64,000 nucleotides of DNA from Zopfochytrium polystomum. Its lineage: Eukaryota > Chytridiomycota > Chytridiomycetes > Chytridiales > Chytridiaceae. Under the pieces are notes generated by a model. It was not told where the DNA came from. It did no database searches and saw only the letters and a program-made list of their open reading frames with translations. Both the position numbers and the translations under genes were made by a program. The stretch's first letter is position 1, and each line of letters begins with the position of its first letter. Location of the stretch: contig JAIVFJ010000002.1 in NCBI GenBank assembly GCA_025765615.1, forward strand, positions 709,168 to 773,167, read 5' to 3'. Below are positions 36,548-51,280 of this stretch, one piece after another.

Positions 36548-38817
36548 CTACAGCGAGCACCATATCTCAAAGCGGTCCGTTTGCCCACCAGGTACCCCGT
36601 ACTCCAGTCCGTTCATCTCGAAAGCGATTTCCAAATCTTCTTGGTCTGTCATTAAGACCATCTCGTTGTCCGAGTCACGGTATTTTAGTTTCAGTGGAAC
36701 TTTCGAGTTGAACTTCTTTTGGATCCGTGATGAAAGGTCGTCAAAGGTGACGTCCACCGGAACAAGAATAATGCGGGTGTCGTTGTAATGGCATTTGATT
36801 TTGAACTAACAATAAGGATGGGCTGTAAGAATCATTCCTCGTTGCGACAATTGAGCCATTCATATTCACCTTCTCTCCAGCCGAAGTCGTTGAGGTCATC
36901 ATGCTATTCGCTGTGCTTCCGCGCCTTTGCAATCCTGGTCCATCATCGTCGTATCGTCGGTCTCTCGACCTTGAAGACGTTCTCGGTCCTGCGGATGTTC
37001 CCCTCCCGCGATCACCGTCGGACTCCTCCCTCCCGCGAGAGGCCCCACGTGGTGGCGGGCGTGGTTGGGAGTCACCACGGCCCCCTCGATCGCCCCTATC
37101 TCCAGAGCGGCGACCCTCATCTTCGTAGTAATCTCTTGCTGACCTGTTGCGCCCGTACCCACGGTCATCATCCTCTTCAGGCTCATTCACGGCACGACCT
37201 CCATAGCCTCCGCTGCCACCTCCACCGCCGCCGCCGCCAATCGAAGAGCCCCGAGATTTGAAGTTAGCTGGCAACGTGGCGTTGGGACCTCCCTTCCCTC
37301 CTGCGTTGCCCGCTCTGGTAATGGTCCCCATTCGATCCACGGTCTGCATTCTCGTGATAGTCGCAGTGCGGGCATCAGGAAGTCCAGCGTTTCGACCAAG
37401 TGTTGCTGGGCCGTATTGGCCTTCCCCAGGGCCTTTGACAGTCTTCTTGCGAAGGGTAGCAGTTGCGGGAACAGCGAAAGTGTTGTCATCGAGCGGTCCC
37501 TGAGTTTTCTTTTCGCCACGAGTCGTGTCTTGTTTCTGTTGCGCATTTGAGCAGAATGTTAGGACGTTTCCCTCGGCGCGACTACCAACAACTCATTCAT
37601 ACACTCTGAGACGAACCTTAAGGCGGGAGCCACTGAAACCCGCAAAAGTGTCTGACTCGTCCGCGGTAGCAACCACTCTGCCCCTCCCAAGATAGTCCAC
37701 CTTTTTCGTGTTTTTCAACTTGGCTGCTGGCGGTTTAAAGATGACTTTATTTGGAACTTCGAACGGCCGGCAGTACTGTGCTGCGCGAGGACCAAGGTCC
37801 AAAGCCTCGGCGATTCGCCCATAGTCACCGTTTCCACCGTCCAGCGGTTTCGTTCGAGACGCGTCATCAAAGTCTGCCATTCCAGCATCCGTCTGGCCGA
37901 CTGTCATAAAACATAGCCCACGATTGAAAGAAACTTCGGCGGCGTAGAGTTTATAAGCCAGCCCGAGTTGGGTGTAGTCAATCAGCAGATTGCCACGAAG
38001 GTACTGAGGACAGAGAGAAGTGAGGGTCTTGTCTTTTACAAATGCTTGCCATACTTACAGCCAGAGCGTCGGTGAAATCGGCAAGTGCTTCAGCTATTAG
38101 GTCTTGCTTATAAAAAAGAACTCCTCGTTGGAAGTACCCGACGGCAAGGTACTGATCGCAAGCCACAGCACGTGTCAACGAACCAATCTGCATTCGGCTG
38201 GGTCAGTCTTTTTGAAGAATAAGCTTGTTTCGGAGATGTTGATCATATTGATATTCATCACATCTGGATATTCGAACATTCATTACTTACACTCTCTTCA
38301 ACCATTGAAAGATTCGAAAAGGCCTGTGCCATGTCGAAGTGGATCCGGGCCGAGTCCGCGATCGGCTGGGGAACAAAAGAATGTCACATCTTTACCGATG
38401 GCCACCAAACTCCCTCGATGAGATGAAACTCTTTGCACCGACCTCTAAAATGTTTAGAGCACCTCGATAGTCTTTGCCTTCGAATGCCGTGCAACCATCA
38501 TTCCACTGAATGATCTCCTCCTGATGTAATTGAGTAGTTAAATGGAGACCGCGACGTTCATCATTGCGGCCGATTTGAGGAAAGCAGCAGCAGGACAGAG
38601 TTTGTCTCGCCAGCGGAGGCGTCGTTTCAGGCACTGCAGAAACCTCCAACCTCCACTACGGGACGCAGAGGGTGGGAGCAACAAAGAGACCGCTCGACCA
38701 AGCGAAAATCGGTGGTGGATTGAAGGGAAAGGAAGTGCGAGTGTGGGGCAAAGGCCATCAATGGCCTCTACCCCTTGCCGCCCTTCCACATAAATCTGTC
38801 CTCACCTTCAGCGCCAT
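36548..38817 (-). CDS. noxR: NoxR, fungal p67phox-like NADPH-oxidase regulator (TPR plus PB1)
   Basis: Cytosolic activator of fungal Nox complexes, which binds Rac through its TPRs and scaffold partners through PB1. Exons: 38806-38817 (only four codons, MALK), 38443-38520, 38291-38365, 38059-38187, 37617-38003, 36849-37535 and 36548-36805; total 541 residues with every junction in phase. The TPR half contains WNDGCTAFEGKDYRGAL, ACDQYLAVGYFQRGVLFY and SFNRGLCFMTVGQ, closely following known NoxR/p67phox. A low-complexity Arg/Asp/Gly middle follows. The C-terminal PB1 domain reads FKIKCHYNDTRIILVP then LKLKYRDSDNEMVLMTDQED (the acidic OPCA motif). The first intron, 285 nt, is much longer than others here. 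No Nox catalytic subunit lies in the window. Confidence 0.93.
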
Positions 38818-39597
38818 CGTTGCGGTTCAAGGGAAGCCCAAAAAATGATAGAAAATTTGATAAAGAAGTGGATTGCATATAAAAAAAGGGAAAGAAAACC
38901 AAACGACGAGAAAAGAGAAAGATTTCTTTCCTTGGGCACCGGCACAGGACTCGATTGACCGCTTCGAACTGAATTGTTTTGCACTTCCGGTGAAGGATGG
39001 TGCTTTTGAACTCGGTATTAGAAACGACAACGTCTACTTGCGAATCGATTGAGAACCTTAGTTGCATGCCTGAACGCCAAGCCTCTCTTCCCTCTTCCGC
39101 TTTTTTTGGTGACATCACCTGGCATAACGAGCACAGAGACCTCCAGCGAGACGGAATCCATGTCGACCGAAGCCAAGCCACAGGAGGAGCTGATCTCAAT
39201 AGTCGGCGTGAAGGTAAGAACTTAAGGGTCGAGGCAACTTGCCTCTGTTGCGAAATTGATAATCTCACTGAGGGCTGAGATGTTACGGATATGGTGGAGG
39301 AAACGATAGAGTGACAAAGCATGACCGAAGGGAAGGGACCGACGCGCACCTTCAAGTCTGAATCGTGAGCCCACAGAAAGTGCCGATCTTGCGGCCACCA
39401 TTGTAGAGCATGACGATGATATGAGATGGTACAAAGGGGCACAGAAGAAGGAGAAGTAAAGCCACAAGTGGCATCAGGGCAAATCAGAGGAGCGCGAAAA
39501 TAAGCACGCCGCGACGACTTCAAAGCGAGAATAATATGAATGAAAATTTCTTTTGACATCCACAAATTAGACGCGCCTATACCCAGCGTTAGACTTC
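38818..39597. other. Unresolved region between divergent NoxR and beta-propeller genes
   Basis: About 780 bp. Two plus-strand stretches look coding but do not connect. At 38946-39050 there is a possible terminal exon ending NDNVYLRID and a stop. At 39162-39215 there is a possible first exon starting MSTEAKPQEELISIVGVK with a GTAAGA donor. The minus strand is also partly open here. No family is recognisable, so I do not call a gene. Confidence 0.3.
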
Positions 39598-42396
39598 ATG
39601 TGCTACCGACTTGAACGAAGAGGACGACGCGCCGCTGGCGCGTCCGAGTGCGGTACCACGAAACTCACCTGTTTCGTTGGTGCGGTGATGTTCGTGCTGG
39701 CTGCACAAACGAGGACTGCGTCGGGATTGACCGTTTACGATATGACCACGGCTCGCGGAGGCACTGATAGACTTGGCTATTTGTGAGTCCGAATTCGTCG
39801 AATACCTAGAGCTTCGTCTCTTGGTTTGATGTGAATTGACGACCTCAACTGTTACGATCTCACAGCCCAAACGCCAATATCGACCCTCAAGATCTAACCG
39901 CTGGTGCATTCGGTCTCTTAACCACGTTTTCCCTTCCACCCCTAGGGCCCGCCAAAATTGTTGGAGACATATACGCGACACCTCTTCTCTATTCCCCGAA
40001 AGCAGACCTTCTCTCTCAGATTATCTTCGTTGCGACGGAACAAAACAACGTATACACTCTCAACGCGACAACTGGTACCGTTATTGCCAAAAAGCACTTG
40101 ACCGACGCGTTCGATTTTTCAAAGGATGGTTTTTGGTGCGATGACATCGTTGGCTTCGCAGGAATTTCGGGAACCCCTGTTATTGACTCCGACACTGGGA
40201 CGGTGTACTTGTGGACCAAAGTGCGTCCTCTTCCACGACTAAATTTCGAGTTCACAATCCTGCACAGACTTACATACCAGGAAAAACGGGTTACGAAAAT
40301 GCTCGATACTTGTTTCATGCTCTAGACGTGATGACCCTGTCTGAACGTCCTGGATACCCAGTGGACCAACTGCAAGGAAGGGTCGCGGAAAATGCGTCAC
40401 CTGAATTCCCAAATCCAAACTCTTTCTTTGCGGGTTACCAGCTTCAGCGTACAGCTCTCTTGCTGATGGGTGATGCCGTTTACGCAGGATTTGGAAGTCA
40501 TTGCGACTCGAATAATTACACAGGTGGCGCTTTATATTGTCCTCTGCCATTTTACTAAATGTATTAAAACATATGAAAAATATCTCTGCAAGGGTGGATT
40601 GTGGGAGTTCACAAGACGGAAGCACGAGTAACATCTGTCTGGTCTACCGTGGTCGACAATCCAAATGGTGCGGAATTCAATGGCGGCGGCGTTTGGATGG
40701 CTGGAAGTGGTCTCGCGACCGACGGCTCAAATCGGCTGTTCTTCGTCACGGGCAACGATTTCCTCAGCCCCACTACGAAACCAACTCCTGGCGACTCTCC
40801 ACCAGCAAGCGTTCTGGGCATGGCAGTCGTGAACCTGGGTGTCAACTCGACGTCCCTCAAAACGAAGGCGACAGACTTTTTCATGCCTTACAATTATGCT
40901 GATTTGAATGCGCAAGATTTGGACTTTGCCAGTGGTGGCATTACGCTGTTACCAACATCCGTCTTTGGAACCAAAGAGACACCAAAACTGTCCGTCGTTG
41001 CCGGCAAGACAGGGATCCTTTATTTGCTTGACCGGGATCGTCTGGGCGGTTTTTTGCAAGGGTCAGACGGAGGGGATGCAGTTGTTCAGGCAGTAAGTTC
41101 ATAAACACCGCCGTTTGTGGGGTTGAGTTTGAATGGAATTGCCCGGTGTACTAAGTATCGGAGTGGCTTAAGGTCGGTGGCGTGAATCAAATGGCCTTGA
41201 GCCAGCCTGGCGTGTACCCGGCAGAAGGTGGTTGGGTTTATCTTACGACACTTGGCGACCGGAGTTTGCATGCGTTCAAGTATTCAGTGAAAAAAGACGG
41301 CAAACCGAGTTTTGCAATGTTTGCAGCGTCGACCACGTAAGAAGTCGTCTCGCCCGCTGACCGACCATGAGGATCTAAATGGCACTTATTTTCTTCAGCG
41401 ACTTTGGACGTGGTGTCTCCTCGCCAGTGACAACATCGATGAACGGAATACCAGGAAGTGGTTTGGTTTGGATTTTAGAACCAACGGCGAGCTCTGTATA
41501 CGTATTCAAGGCTGTTCCTTCCAACGGCTCAATGACTCCTATCTTCACTGTAAGGACTTTTCCCATGTCTTTTACAAAGAATAACTAGAAGCAAGTATGA
41601 TTATAGTAAAATCGGAGACTCGAAGAAATTCATCGCCCCAACGTTCACCAACGGCCGAGCCTTTATTGCGGCCGGCTCAAAAGTGATCGTTCTAGGCCGA
41701 AAGCAGACACCCCTCTCCGCCCCCCTTACCAATTTTGCAACTACAGCCGTCGGCAACACCCTGACCACCACGGTCACCTTCCGCCTCGACCCATCAGCCG
41801 CAAAGCTGACCATATCCACGGCTTCGCTGGCGGGCTCGCCGTCGTTTTCGCTCGCAGAAAGCCCAAAGCTGCCAAAGTCAATGACCCAGGGGAGCACTAT
41901 CGATGTTGCAATCGCATTCAAACCCCTCGCGTCCGGACCGGTTGGAGGTAGTCTCAAACTATACAGTAACAGCGGTAAAACCCTCGTGGGAGCTGCAAGT
42001 CTGTACGGCGTCGGAGGAACATCGGCTGCTGGTCTTTCCATGCCGCGACTGCTCGATTTTGGGAGCGTCAAAGTGAATGCCAACGGTGCCGCCCGCACAC
42101 TCACGATTAAGAATATGGGCAATTCAGCAAGCCTCGTGTCGAGTAAAACTGGAGGTATAATTATTCCTGGTCCTTTCGCGAGAGTGGGTGCCAATGGAGG
42201 GGTTCTAGCGGAGCCAGTAGAGCCAGGCGCCAGCGTCAAGGAAGTGATAGAATTTCGGCCGAAGAAAGTCGGAGCCTTTGCCGTAGACGTGGTGTTTTCG
42301 ACTACCGGCGGAAATCAGGTATTTTTCTGTCGCATGCATCCAGCATTTTTACATTCAATATTTTAGACATTGAGATTGACCGGAAAGGCAGTATAG
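39598..42396 (+). CDS. Secreted beta-propeller (PQQ-like) protein with C-terminal choice-of-anchor-D-type domain
   Basis: Eight exons: 39598-39782, 39866-40220, 40268-40523, 40593-41092, 41173-41336, 41399-41549, 41596-42318 and 42367-42396. They give 787 residues with all phases consistent. A hydrophobic segment near residue 30 (CFVGAVMFVLAAQ) may be a signal anchor; Met at about 39688 is an alternative start nearer to it. The middle repeats propeller-like blades: IIFVATEQNNVYTLNATTG, GTPVIDSDTGTVYLWTK, SNRLFFVTGNDF, KLSVVAGKTGILYLLDRD and GLVWILEPTASSVYVF. The last about 200 residues contain two Ig-like repeats with VTFRLDPSAAKLTI and LLDFGSVKVNANGAARTLTI, typical of ASPM-SPD2-Hydin/choice-of-anchor-D folds. 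No catalytic residues could be assigned. Likely an extracellular binding or oxidoreductase-like protein. Confidence 0.8.
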
Positions 42397-42684
42397 ATAC
42401 CGATGTACGGTTTGCGTGTATGCCCTGCATATTTCCCAATAGAATTGGTTTCCAAACTTTGATTGCAGATCACGAGGCCTATTTTCATCTCATTCTGCAA
42501 TCGCAAACACAAAAATGATATCATCAGCCCAGTGGCGCATAGGCTTACAGGAGTTGGAAGGAGTAAAACGACACAAGCAAAACATAAAATGGTGTGGAGA
42601 TAATCACACAAGAACAAGGCAAGCAAACTGAAACAAAGCAGAGAAGCGAAGAACAAAAATGAAACGAGAAGCGTCGTGTGCCAG

Positions 42685-45158
<2,474 letters not shown>

Positions 45159-45193
45159 GTTTTTGCTTTGCTGCTTCTTGTGTTGGGGGGGGG

Positions 45194-45200
45194 TATATAT
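45194..45200 (-). promoter_or_regulatory. TATA-like element upstream of malic enzyme
   Basis: ATATATA on the minus strand, about 36-42 bp upstream of the first ATG and next to a run of nine G (plus strand, 45185-45193). Position close to the ATG makes it a weak candidate. Confidence 0.3.
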
Positions 45201-45215
45201 CCAACAACAAACTCG

Positions 45216-45240
45216 AAAAAAAAAAAAAAAAAAAAAAAAA
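45216..45240. repeat. A25 homopolymer
   Basis: Twenty-five A residues on the plus strand in the malic enzyme promoter region, next to the TATA-like element and the G9 run. Confidence 0.95.
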
Positions 45241-45441
45241 TTCTGCCTAAAATGAACAAAAATCTTATCTTGATTTTCGAGATCAACCGGTCACCCGGCC
45301 TTTCCCGATGCGAAATTTGACATTTGGACAAACGCAGCAGCGATTGGTCGACTCGCTGGTTCCTCATTGGCAAGCTTCCAGCTTCCAGTCAGGGGCGAAT
45401 TTTTACATTGGTTTCTTGCATTTTTATTTCCACGGGGCAAC

Positions 45442-47642
45442 TTACGTCAACTGCACAACAGGGGAATCAACCGCAACAGTGCTTGTTGCCGAAGACTGGC
45501 TTTTTTCAGCAACAAGTCGAACGACTTCGCGATAAACTTGTCTAAGAGACACGAAGGCCCAGGGACCCAGGACCAGACCAACCGGAGCGCCAAAAACAAA
45601 CCATCCCATCCAAATCGAAAACGCATCCAGGACAGGAATCCCGTCCGTTCCCACTCCAGCCTCCAGAATTGTCGGTTCCACTGTAAATATATACCAGGCA
45701 TATGCAAGGAACACTCCAATGCTCCGGATACTAGATCCGTAAAGGATAAAGGATAAAAGACTGACTGGAAGCGCCATCGTCAGAATAGGGGGGACCGCGG
45801 GCGCCCACGTTGTCACAAACGCTAGCAAGGGTGAAACGGCTGTAAGGAAGTGGGGCTGCTCATGAGCCATTGGCCAGGCGATCGAGAGAACGCGTTTCTC
45901 AGGGAGCAGCAGGAGAGACACCAACTGCGAAAGCGTCATGCGGCAAATCAACAGCTGTGCATTCATGACAAGCGATCGGTTCACCGGGTCAATCAGCGCA
46001 TCAGTGAGGCGGGAGCCTAGCAGCTTTGACACATAGTACCGGACGCCGCCGTCTTCGGACGCCACCAGTACCCAGAGGGTGGAGTAAAAGACAAGGGCCG
46101 CGAAAATCCAGTCAATGGCGAGTGGTCCTGCAATCGAGGGGAGGGATCCCGTAGGGTCCAGTGATTCCTTGGACACTCTAAGGACGTCGTCTTCGCCAAA
46201 AGCCGTGATCGACTCAGAGAGTGCGGCTGGCCCCATCCATCGTATTTCACCAATCGCTGGACCTACATGGGCCATTGCAGAAAAGTACTGCCGATTGGCA
46301 AGCCGCTCGATCGCGTCAGCTGATTGTGGAAATCTACACTACTAATATTAGCAACTTATGAGGGGGAATTAAAGCCATTTGTCACGCATACCGAGATTTG
46401 AAAACTTCTGCTGATGTCTCCCACCCACTTGCCGATACGATCTTCGCCGCACCAGAGTTAGACTTCACTTTTGTGTGCAGGTAGACGTGCCATCCTCCAA
46501 GCGCAACGCGGGCTGCCTCCTCGGCTGTCACGTTGAGCCCCGGATAAAGTGCCTCCAGCTGTGAGTCCGCAGCGGAGAGAATGGCTGCTCGTACCTCAGG
46601 CGCAAAGGAGAAAATTGAATCACGTAGCCCATAGTTCGGGAGAATTGATCGTGCGGGCCCCGTAGAGGAGTTTGCAGCCGAAAACGATTCGGTTCCACGA
46701 GCTACGAAGTCGAGTGCCACTCCGATAGTACCAGGGGTCTCTGATATGAGCTGCGCCGCGTCGATTAACACACTGCATGATGCAACTCATTTTTACCAAC
46801 CTGGCCGAGGAAGAACGATGCGCCGAAACCAATCACGTTCGTCCATAGGAGTATTACAAACGTTGTAGTCTTCGCATTCCAGAATTTCCTTGGATACTTT
46901 TTTTCTAGTCCAGTCCTGAAAGCGGACGCCACAAGTCCCCCACCTGCGCTCAATGCAGCCAACGTAGCGATAGGCGGCATGACGGCTGTGCGAACATGAT
47001 AGGATATCGACGAAGAGGAGGGGGGAAAGAACAAGTATGCCATGATTGACGCCTGGACGAATGAGGAAATAAAGAAATGCGACCAAGTGGCAGATTCTGC
47101 CGACGCCCCCGTCGGAGGTGGTGATGCGTTTGCCTGTCTTGTTGTGATTCCGGCCGAGGAGGTCCCATTACTGCCCGCGCCCTCATTACTGCCCGCGTCG
47201 GAAGTACCGCTGGAGGCGCCTTGGGTTAGAGCGTCGCAAGTCTCTGTCTTCAAAAAGCTGGAGGCCAGGTTGAACCAAACAGCGAGAGCGTTTCGCACCG
47301 ACGGAAAAAGAGGTCCAAACGCGATCTGCAGTATAGTTTTCATCAGTGTCCGTGAGGTGTGGCAGATGCATAAACTCATAAAGCATCCAGCGGAGGCATT
47401 GGGACAGATGTTCATACCGTCCCACCGGCTTTCCACAACTTCTCCAGAACTTCTGCGAAAGAGGCCTCCGCATCCGGAGAAGGAACAAATGAGTCCAGAA
47501 GTTCGATTTTGTATCGCAAGAGAGGGATGCTGATGGCGACTGCCCATAAGAATGGCGAGAGTATTGGCTTCAGGAACAGCACCACAAATGCGCCCGTGCC
47601 AACGAGCAGGGACGAGCCCGCCAACAATTGGAAGGCGGACAT
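45442..47642 (-). CDS. Multi-pass membrane protein, TMEM245/AI-2E-transporter-like
   Basis: Proposed exons: 47418-47642, 46801-47325, about 46392-46770, and 45442-46333. The start at 47642 gives MSAFQLLAGSSLLVGTGAFVVLFL, a first membrane helix. Further helices include FVQASIMAYLFFPP, TTTFVILLWTNVIGFGASFFLG, GVFLAYAWYIFTV and FSIWMGWFVFGAPVGLVLGP. The last, followed by AFVSLRQVYREV, resembles the C-terminal end of AI-2E/PerM and eukaryotic TMEM245 proteins; that is resemblance by eye only. A Ser/Gly/Asn-rich loop lies at about 47130-47230. The exon 2 donor (46800) and the next in-frame segment do not share a phase, so one junction or base is wrong. The start codon is only 41 bp downstream of the EBP2 stop on the same strand. 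Function unknown. Confidence 0.65.
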
Positions 47643-47683
47643 TGCCACACAAATTTTGCCAATCGCTCTGTATTAAGTCTTCC

Positions 47684-49195
47684 CTACCGCCGCGCATTTT
47701 GCCGCTTCGACTTCCCCGGGCGCTGCGGTTTTTTCGCCACACGACCACCTTTGGTGGCCTTGTTCCCAAATGACTGTACCTTCAGACCACCCTTGCGACC
47801 GCCCGACTTCCCTTTCATCTTTCTCGCACTGAAGCTTGACAGATCGTTCGTGGAGTCCGTTGTGTTCTCTTTCGCGTGCCTCTTCTTCCCACCAAAGCCA
47901 TACTTCGCATCCTTCGCTTGCCGCTTCTTGTTAGCTGCTGGCTTCTTTTGTTTCTGGTCTTTCTTGGAAGGACCGCTGTCAAGGGTGATGCCGAATTCGT
48001 CATCTCCGGCGTCGGGGTTATTTTTTTTGGAGTTGGCCCGCTTTCGAAGAAGCTTGACCTTTTCAATATCGTCCTTCTTGGCACGTTCTCTTTCTGCAAG
48101 CTTGTCTTGCTGGACCTTTTTGCCGAACTGAAGGTATTAATGAAGTTGGGTCAGAGCTGTGTGGCATCTCCTCGTCCAGTTGGTAAAAACCTTCTTAGCT
48201 TCACGCAGCTCCTTCGCTCGTTCCGAGCGCTCAATGGCCTGCGCTTCTTCCAAAAGCTTCTTCTTAATGCGAAGCATGTGCTCGTCGCTTTTGATCATCT
48301 CAGCGTAAAAGTCTGCCGGTCTATGGATTGGAATTCTCATTTCTTTCAAAATTTTGAAAGCGCCGTGGACCGAATGGAGAGCCTGGTTGTAAAAAGCCAT
48401 CTCGCGTTTCAGGTCATCATCCACTTCTTTCGGGCTCAAGTTTTGCTCTGATGTCATGTCCTGGTACTCTATCCAAGGGAAAGATTTTCCCGGGCCCTTC
48501 TGCCGAATCGATGACAGCACTGCATGGAGTCCCGCCTTCTCACAATCAGAAAATCAAACGAGAAGGCAGACGAAACTGCACTCTACCTTATCATTTAGAA
48601 AAACTCGCTGTGAAGGAGTATCGACGTTCTCTTCGTACTCATCCTCTACTGAGTCGGAATCGTCACCGTTCCCGTCAGCGGTATTTTCATGCGTAGCTGC
48701 TTTCTGCTTTTTCTTCTCGGCCTTTTTGATTTCCAGGTACGCTCTTAGCTCGGCTTCCTCTTCCATGTCGAGGAGATCCTCTGCAGCTTCAACATCTTGG
48801 CGTACAATCTGCAGTTCCCCATCGCTTTCTCCGTTCTTGGGTTCCCGTTCCCCTTTTTGGGGCTTCTTCCTTTCCGCCTTCGCGACGCGGCGGGCTTCCG
48901 ATTTGCTCGCTGGTTTCAAAGCAGCACCATCAAGAAGTCCCTTGGCCGCCGCAGAACCGGCGACAAATACTTGGGAAAGATCGCTCACATCTTGGGAGTC
49001 AAGAAATGCGGCGATGTCGTCGCTTACGGAGGGCACCTCTTCGTCCTCATGCTTCGCTACCTACAGATGAAAGTCGCTTTGTGAGACAGACTGCGCCGAT
49101 CATCCAATAAGAGATTTTCCGTAGCCAACGAAAGATACCTTTCTCTTTCTTTGCCCGTTCTCCACAATGGTTGTGTTGGCTGATTTGCGTTTCAT
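47684..49195 (-). CDS. EBP2: rRNA-processing protein EBP2 (EBNA1BP2 homologue)
   Basis: Nucleolar factor needed for 27S pre-rRNA processing and 60S assembly, so in the same pathway as midasin. Exons: 49139-49195, 48587-49060, 48191-48535 and 47684-48127; 439 residues with all phases consistent. The N-terminal half is acidic and coiled (VEAAEDLLDMEEEAELRAYL). The conserved EBP2 core reads KSFPWIEYQ, then DDLKREMAFYNQALHSVHGA, RPADFYAEMIKSDEHM, and REAKKFGKKVQQDKLAERER formed across the last intron. The Lys/Arg-rich tail (GGRKGGLKVQ, KKPQRPGKSKRQN) is usual for nucleolar targeting. The frame is intact. Its stop lies 41 bp before the next gene on the same strand. Confidence 0.93.
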
Positions 49196-49311
49196 GTTGT
49201 TATGGATGTATGTGCAGCTAATGGCAAAATTGAACAGAGGACGACGAAAAAAAGAAAGAAAGCAAGAGCGACAAATGACATGCTCCGCCTGACAAGGGAT
49301 CCAACCATCCG

Positions 49312-51280
49312 TCAGCAGGCGGTGGCACGCATCACTGCCCAAGGCAGATCCTCTTCACCATTGTCCGCGATGCCAAGCCATAGCGACCGTGTCCAGCCCA
49401 GTAATTCCCAAATCGCACCAGGCACTGCCAACAGGATCTGCGTCCTCGAGCCGTCCGCGGCATCCTCTAGGTGGTCGCAAGTACCCATGTGGTCTTCAGC
49501 CAGCGGCAGCGAGAAAGATTCGACCCGTTCAAGCTCGTCCACATGTGTAGAGCCACACCCAAAACAATCTGCTGGCGAAGCAACGGAACCGAAAAGTGTA
49601 CTTGAACGTATAATAACCTCCAAAACTGCAGAGGATACCCCAAGAGCTACAGAGGCACTGGCTCCGGCTTCGAGCAGCACCTTGACAGTGTCGGAGTGTC
49701 CGTTCGCGCACGCGTCACGCAGGGCGCAATCGTTCTCCACGTGGACATCGCTGCCGTGCCGAATGCAGACCTGAACGCATCCGGAGTGCCCTCTCGCTGC
49801 TGCTGCTTTCAACGCTTCATGGTTGCAGGCGGTTACATCTGCACCGTGCGATGCTAGAAGTGCCACAATGGATGTATGACCAAGAGCGCAAGCTTCGCGC
49901 AGCGCTGAGGATTCGGAAAACAGTGGGTCCGCCTGGACAGGATCGAAGAGTAAGAGATAAGTCATCCATTATCCTGACCGTTTGGATAATAACAATGCCA
50001 GGACTGTACCATATGGGCTAGAAGCCATTCCACGACGTCATATTTCCCCCCTGACGCTGCAGCTCTCAGGGCCTCGCCGCCCTGACATCAAGTCAGCTGA
50101 CATAATCACTATTATTTATACTTACCCCCTCAGAAACATCCAGGCCTCCAAGTGAAACAAGACTCTCGAGAAAACAGACATCGCCATGCGCGGCAGCAGC
50201 AAGAACAGCCTGCGGTGATTTCAATGGTTGGACCTCGTTACGCAAGATGACAACGAACCTCCTCAGCAAAATCCTCCAATTCGATAGCACCAACACTAAG
50301 ATGGTACGAAAGCACAGGCATCAGGTCATCGAAGACAAACTCCCGTTGATCGAACTGTTTTCTCTCAGCATAGTAGTTCCAATCGAAGTACATCATGTTT
50401 CCTGCACTTTCACTTAAAAACTTTTAAAGTTAGAGTAAGAGTTTTAAATTACCACCAGCCTTAATCAGATAATGTAGAGTAAGAGGTGAAGCTACCCATT
50501 GCATGCCTTTATTGAGGGCAGCATGGGCTTGCTCTGGCTTGTTGAGCAACTGTTTTCTGGAACGAGTTTTTAATACGCACTTCCTGGACACGAGTCGATA
50601 AACCTGTAATAAAACTGCAGAAGGAGGTCGGCGATGTGTATCTGGTCTGATCGAATAGCTTGATAGAATGCTTGATGATGGTTCCGCTCAAGTTGAGGTC
50701 CTCGCGGAAGAATTTGAATGAGGCTTTCAGTCTGTTTTCCAACAACAGCAAAGGAAGTTGCGGCAGCCAGCTCTTTCGCACCCCAGGCAAAGGGAAAATA
50801 AAAGTCCAGAATAACGGCAAGTGTCTCACGGTGGCCTGCCCAAGCACAGAATCGAAGAAGTCTCTTGAATGGCTTGGATGGTTTTGCAAATCCGGCGGCC
50901 ATCGAGACGTTTTCACGGTCCAGTAAGTTAAGCTGGATTGGTGCAACATTTGCACACTTATCACCGAGGTTTAAGATTTGATCCAATACCTCTCCGCTCT
51001 TTACAAAACGGAGGAGTCGCCGAAATCTTTGAGAACCACTTGTTACGGTCAACTAGTGGATCGAGAATCCTGCAAACCTTCGTTCGCCGCACGCTGAGAA
51101 TGGATCGAAGCAATCAAGAACGTAGGCGTCGAACGGAGAAAAGCAAGAGAGTGCGAATATGTCGCACCACGGCCCAAACTGCCGTTTGACAAAGCGAGAT
51201 CGAATGACGCTTAAGGCCGCAAGACGGTGAAATGACTGACACGTTAGCACTAGTTCTGTAGGGTCCTCACAAAGCACCTA
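49312..51280 (-). CDS. Ankyrin-repeat protein, 5' end and some junctions unresolved
   Basis: Several segments read as ankyrin repeats. The last exon is 49312-49935 (ALREACALGHTSIVALLASH, HEALKAAAARGHSGCVQVCI, CALRDACANGHSDTVKVLLE). It is preceded by 50010-50081 (EALRAAASGGKYDVVEWLLA) and by about 50125-50245 (PQAVLAAAAHGDVCFLESLV). Upstream come a PLTLHYLIKAGG segment (about 50450-50520), FKRLLRFCAWAGHRETLAVI (about 50790-50860) and an N-terminal region near 51060-51270. Introns at 49936-50009 and 50082-50124 are clear. A one-base break near 50252 (AA on the plus strand) and others further upstream prevent a full model. Such proteins are abundant in chytrid genomes; function unknown. Confidence 0.7.

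Noticed and set aside
38768..39565. Minus-strand open frame of 265 codons upstream of NoxR
   Set aside because: No recognisable domain, low-quality composition, and it overlaps the short plus-strand coding-like pieces; not enough to call a gene.
45216..45240. Poly(A) tail of a retroposed gene
   Set aside because: The A tract lies in the malic enzyme promoter on the opposite strand, and no intronless coding sequence precedes it.
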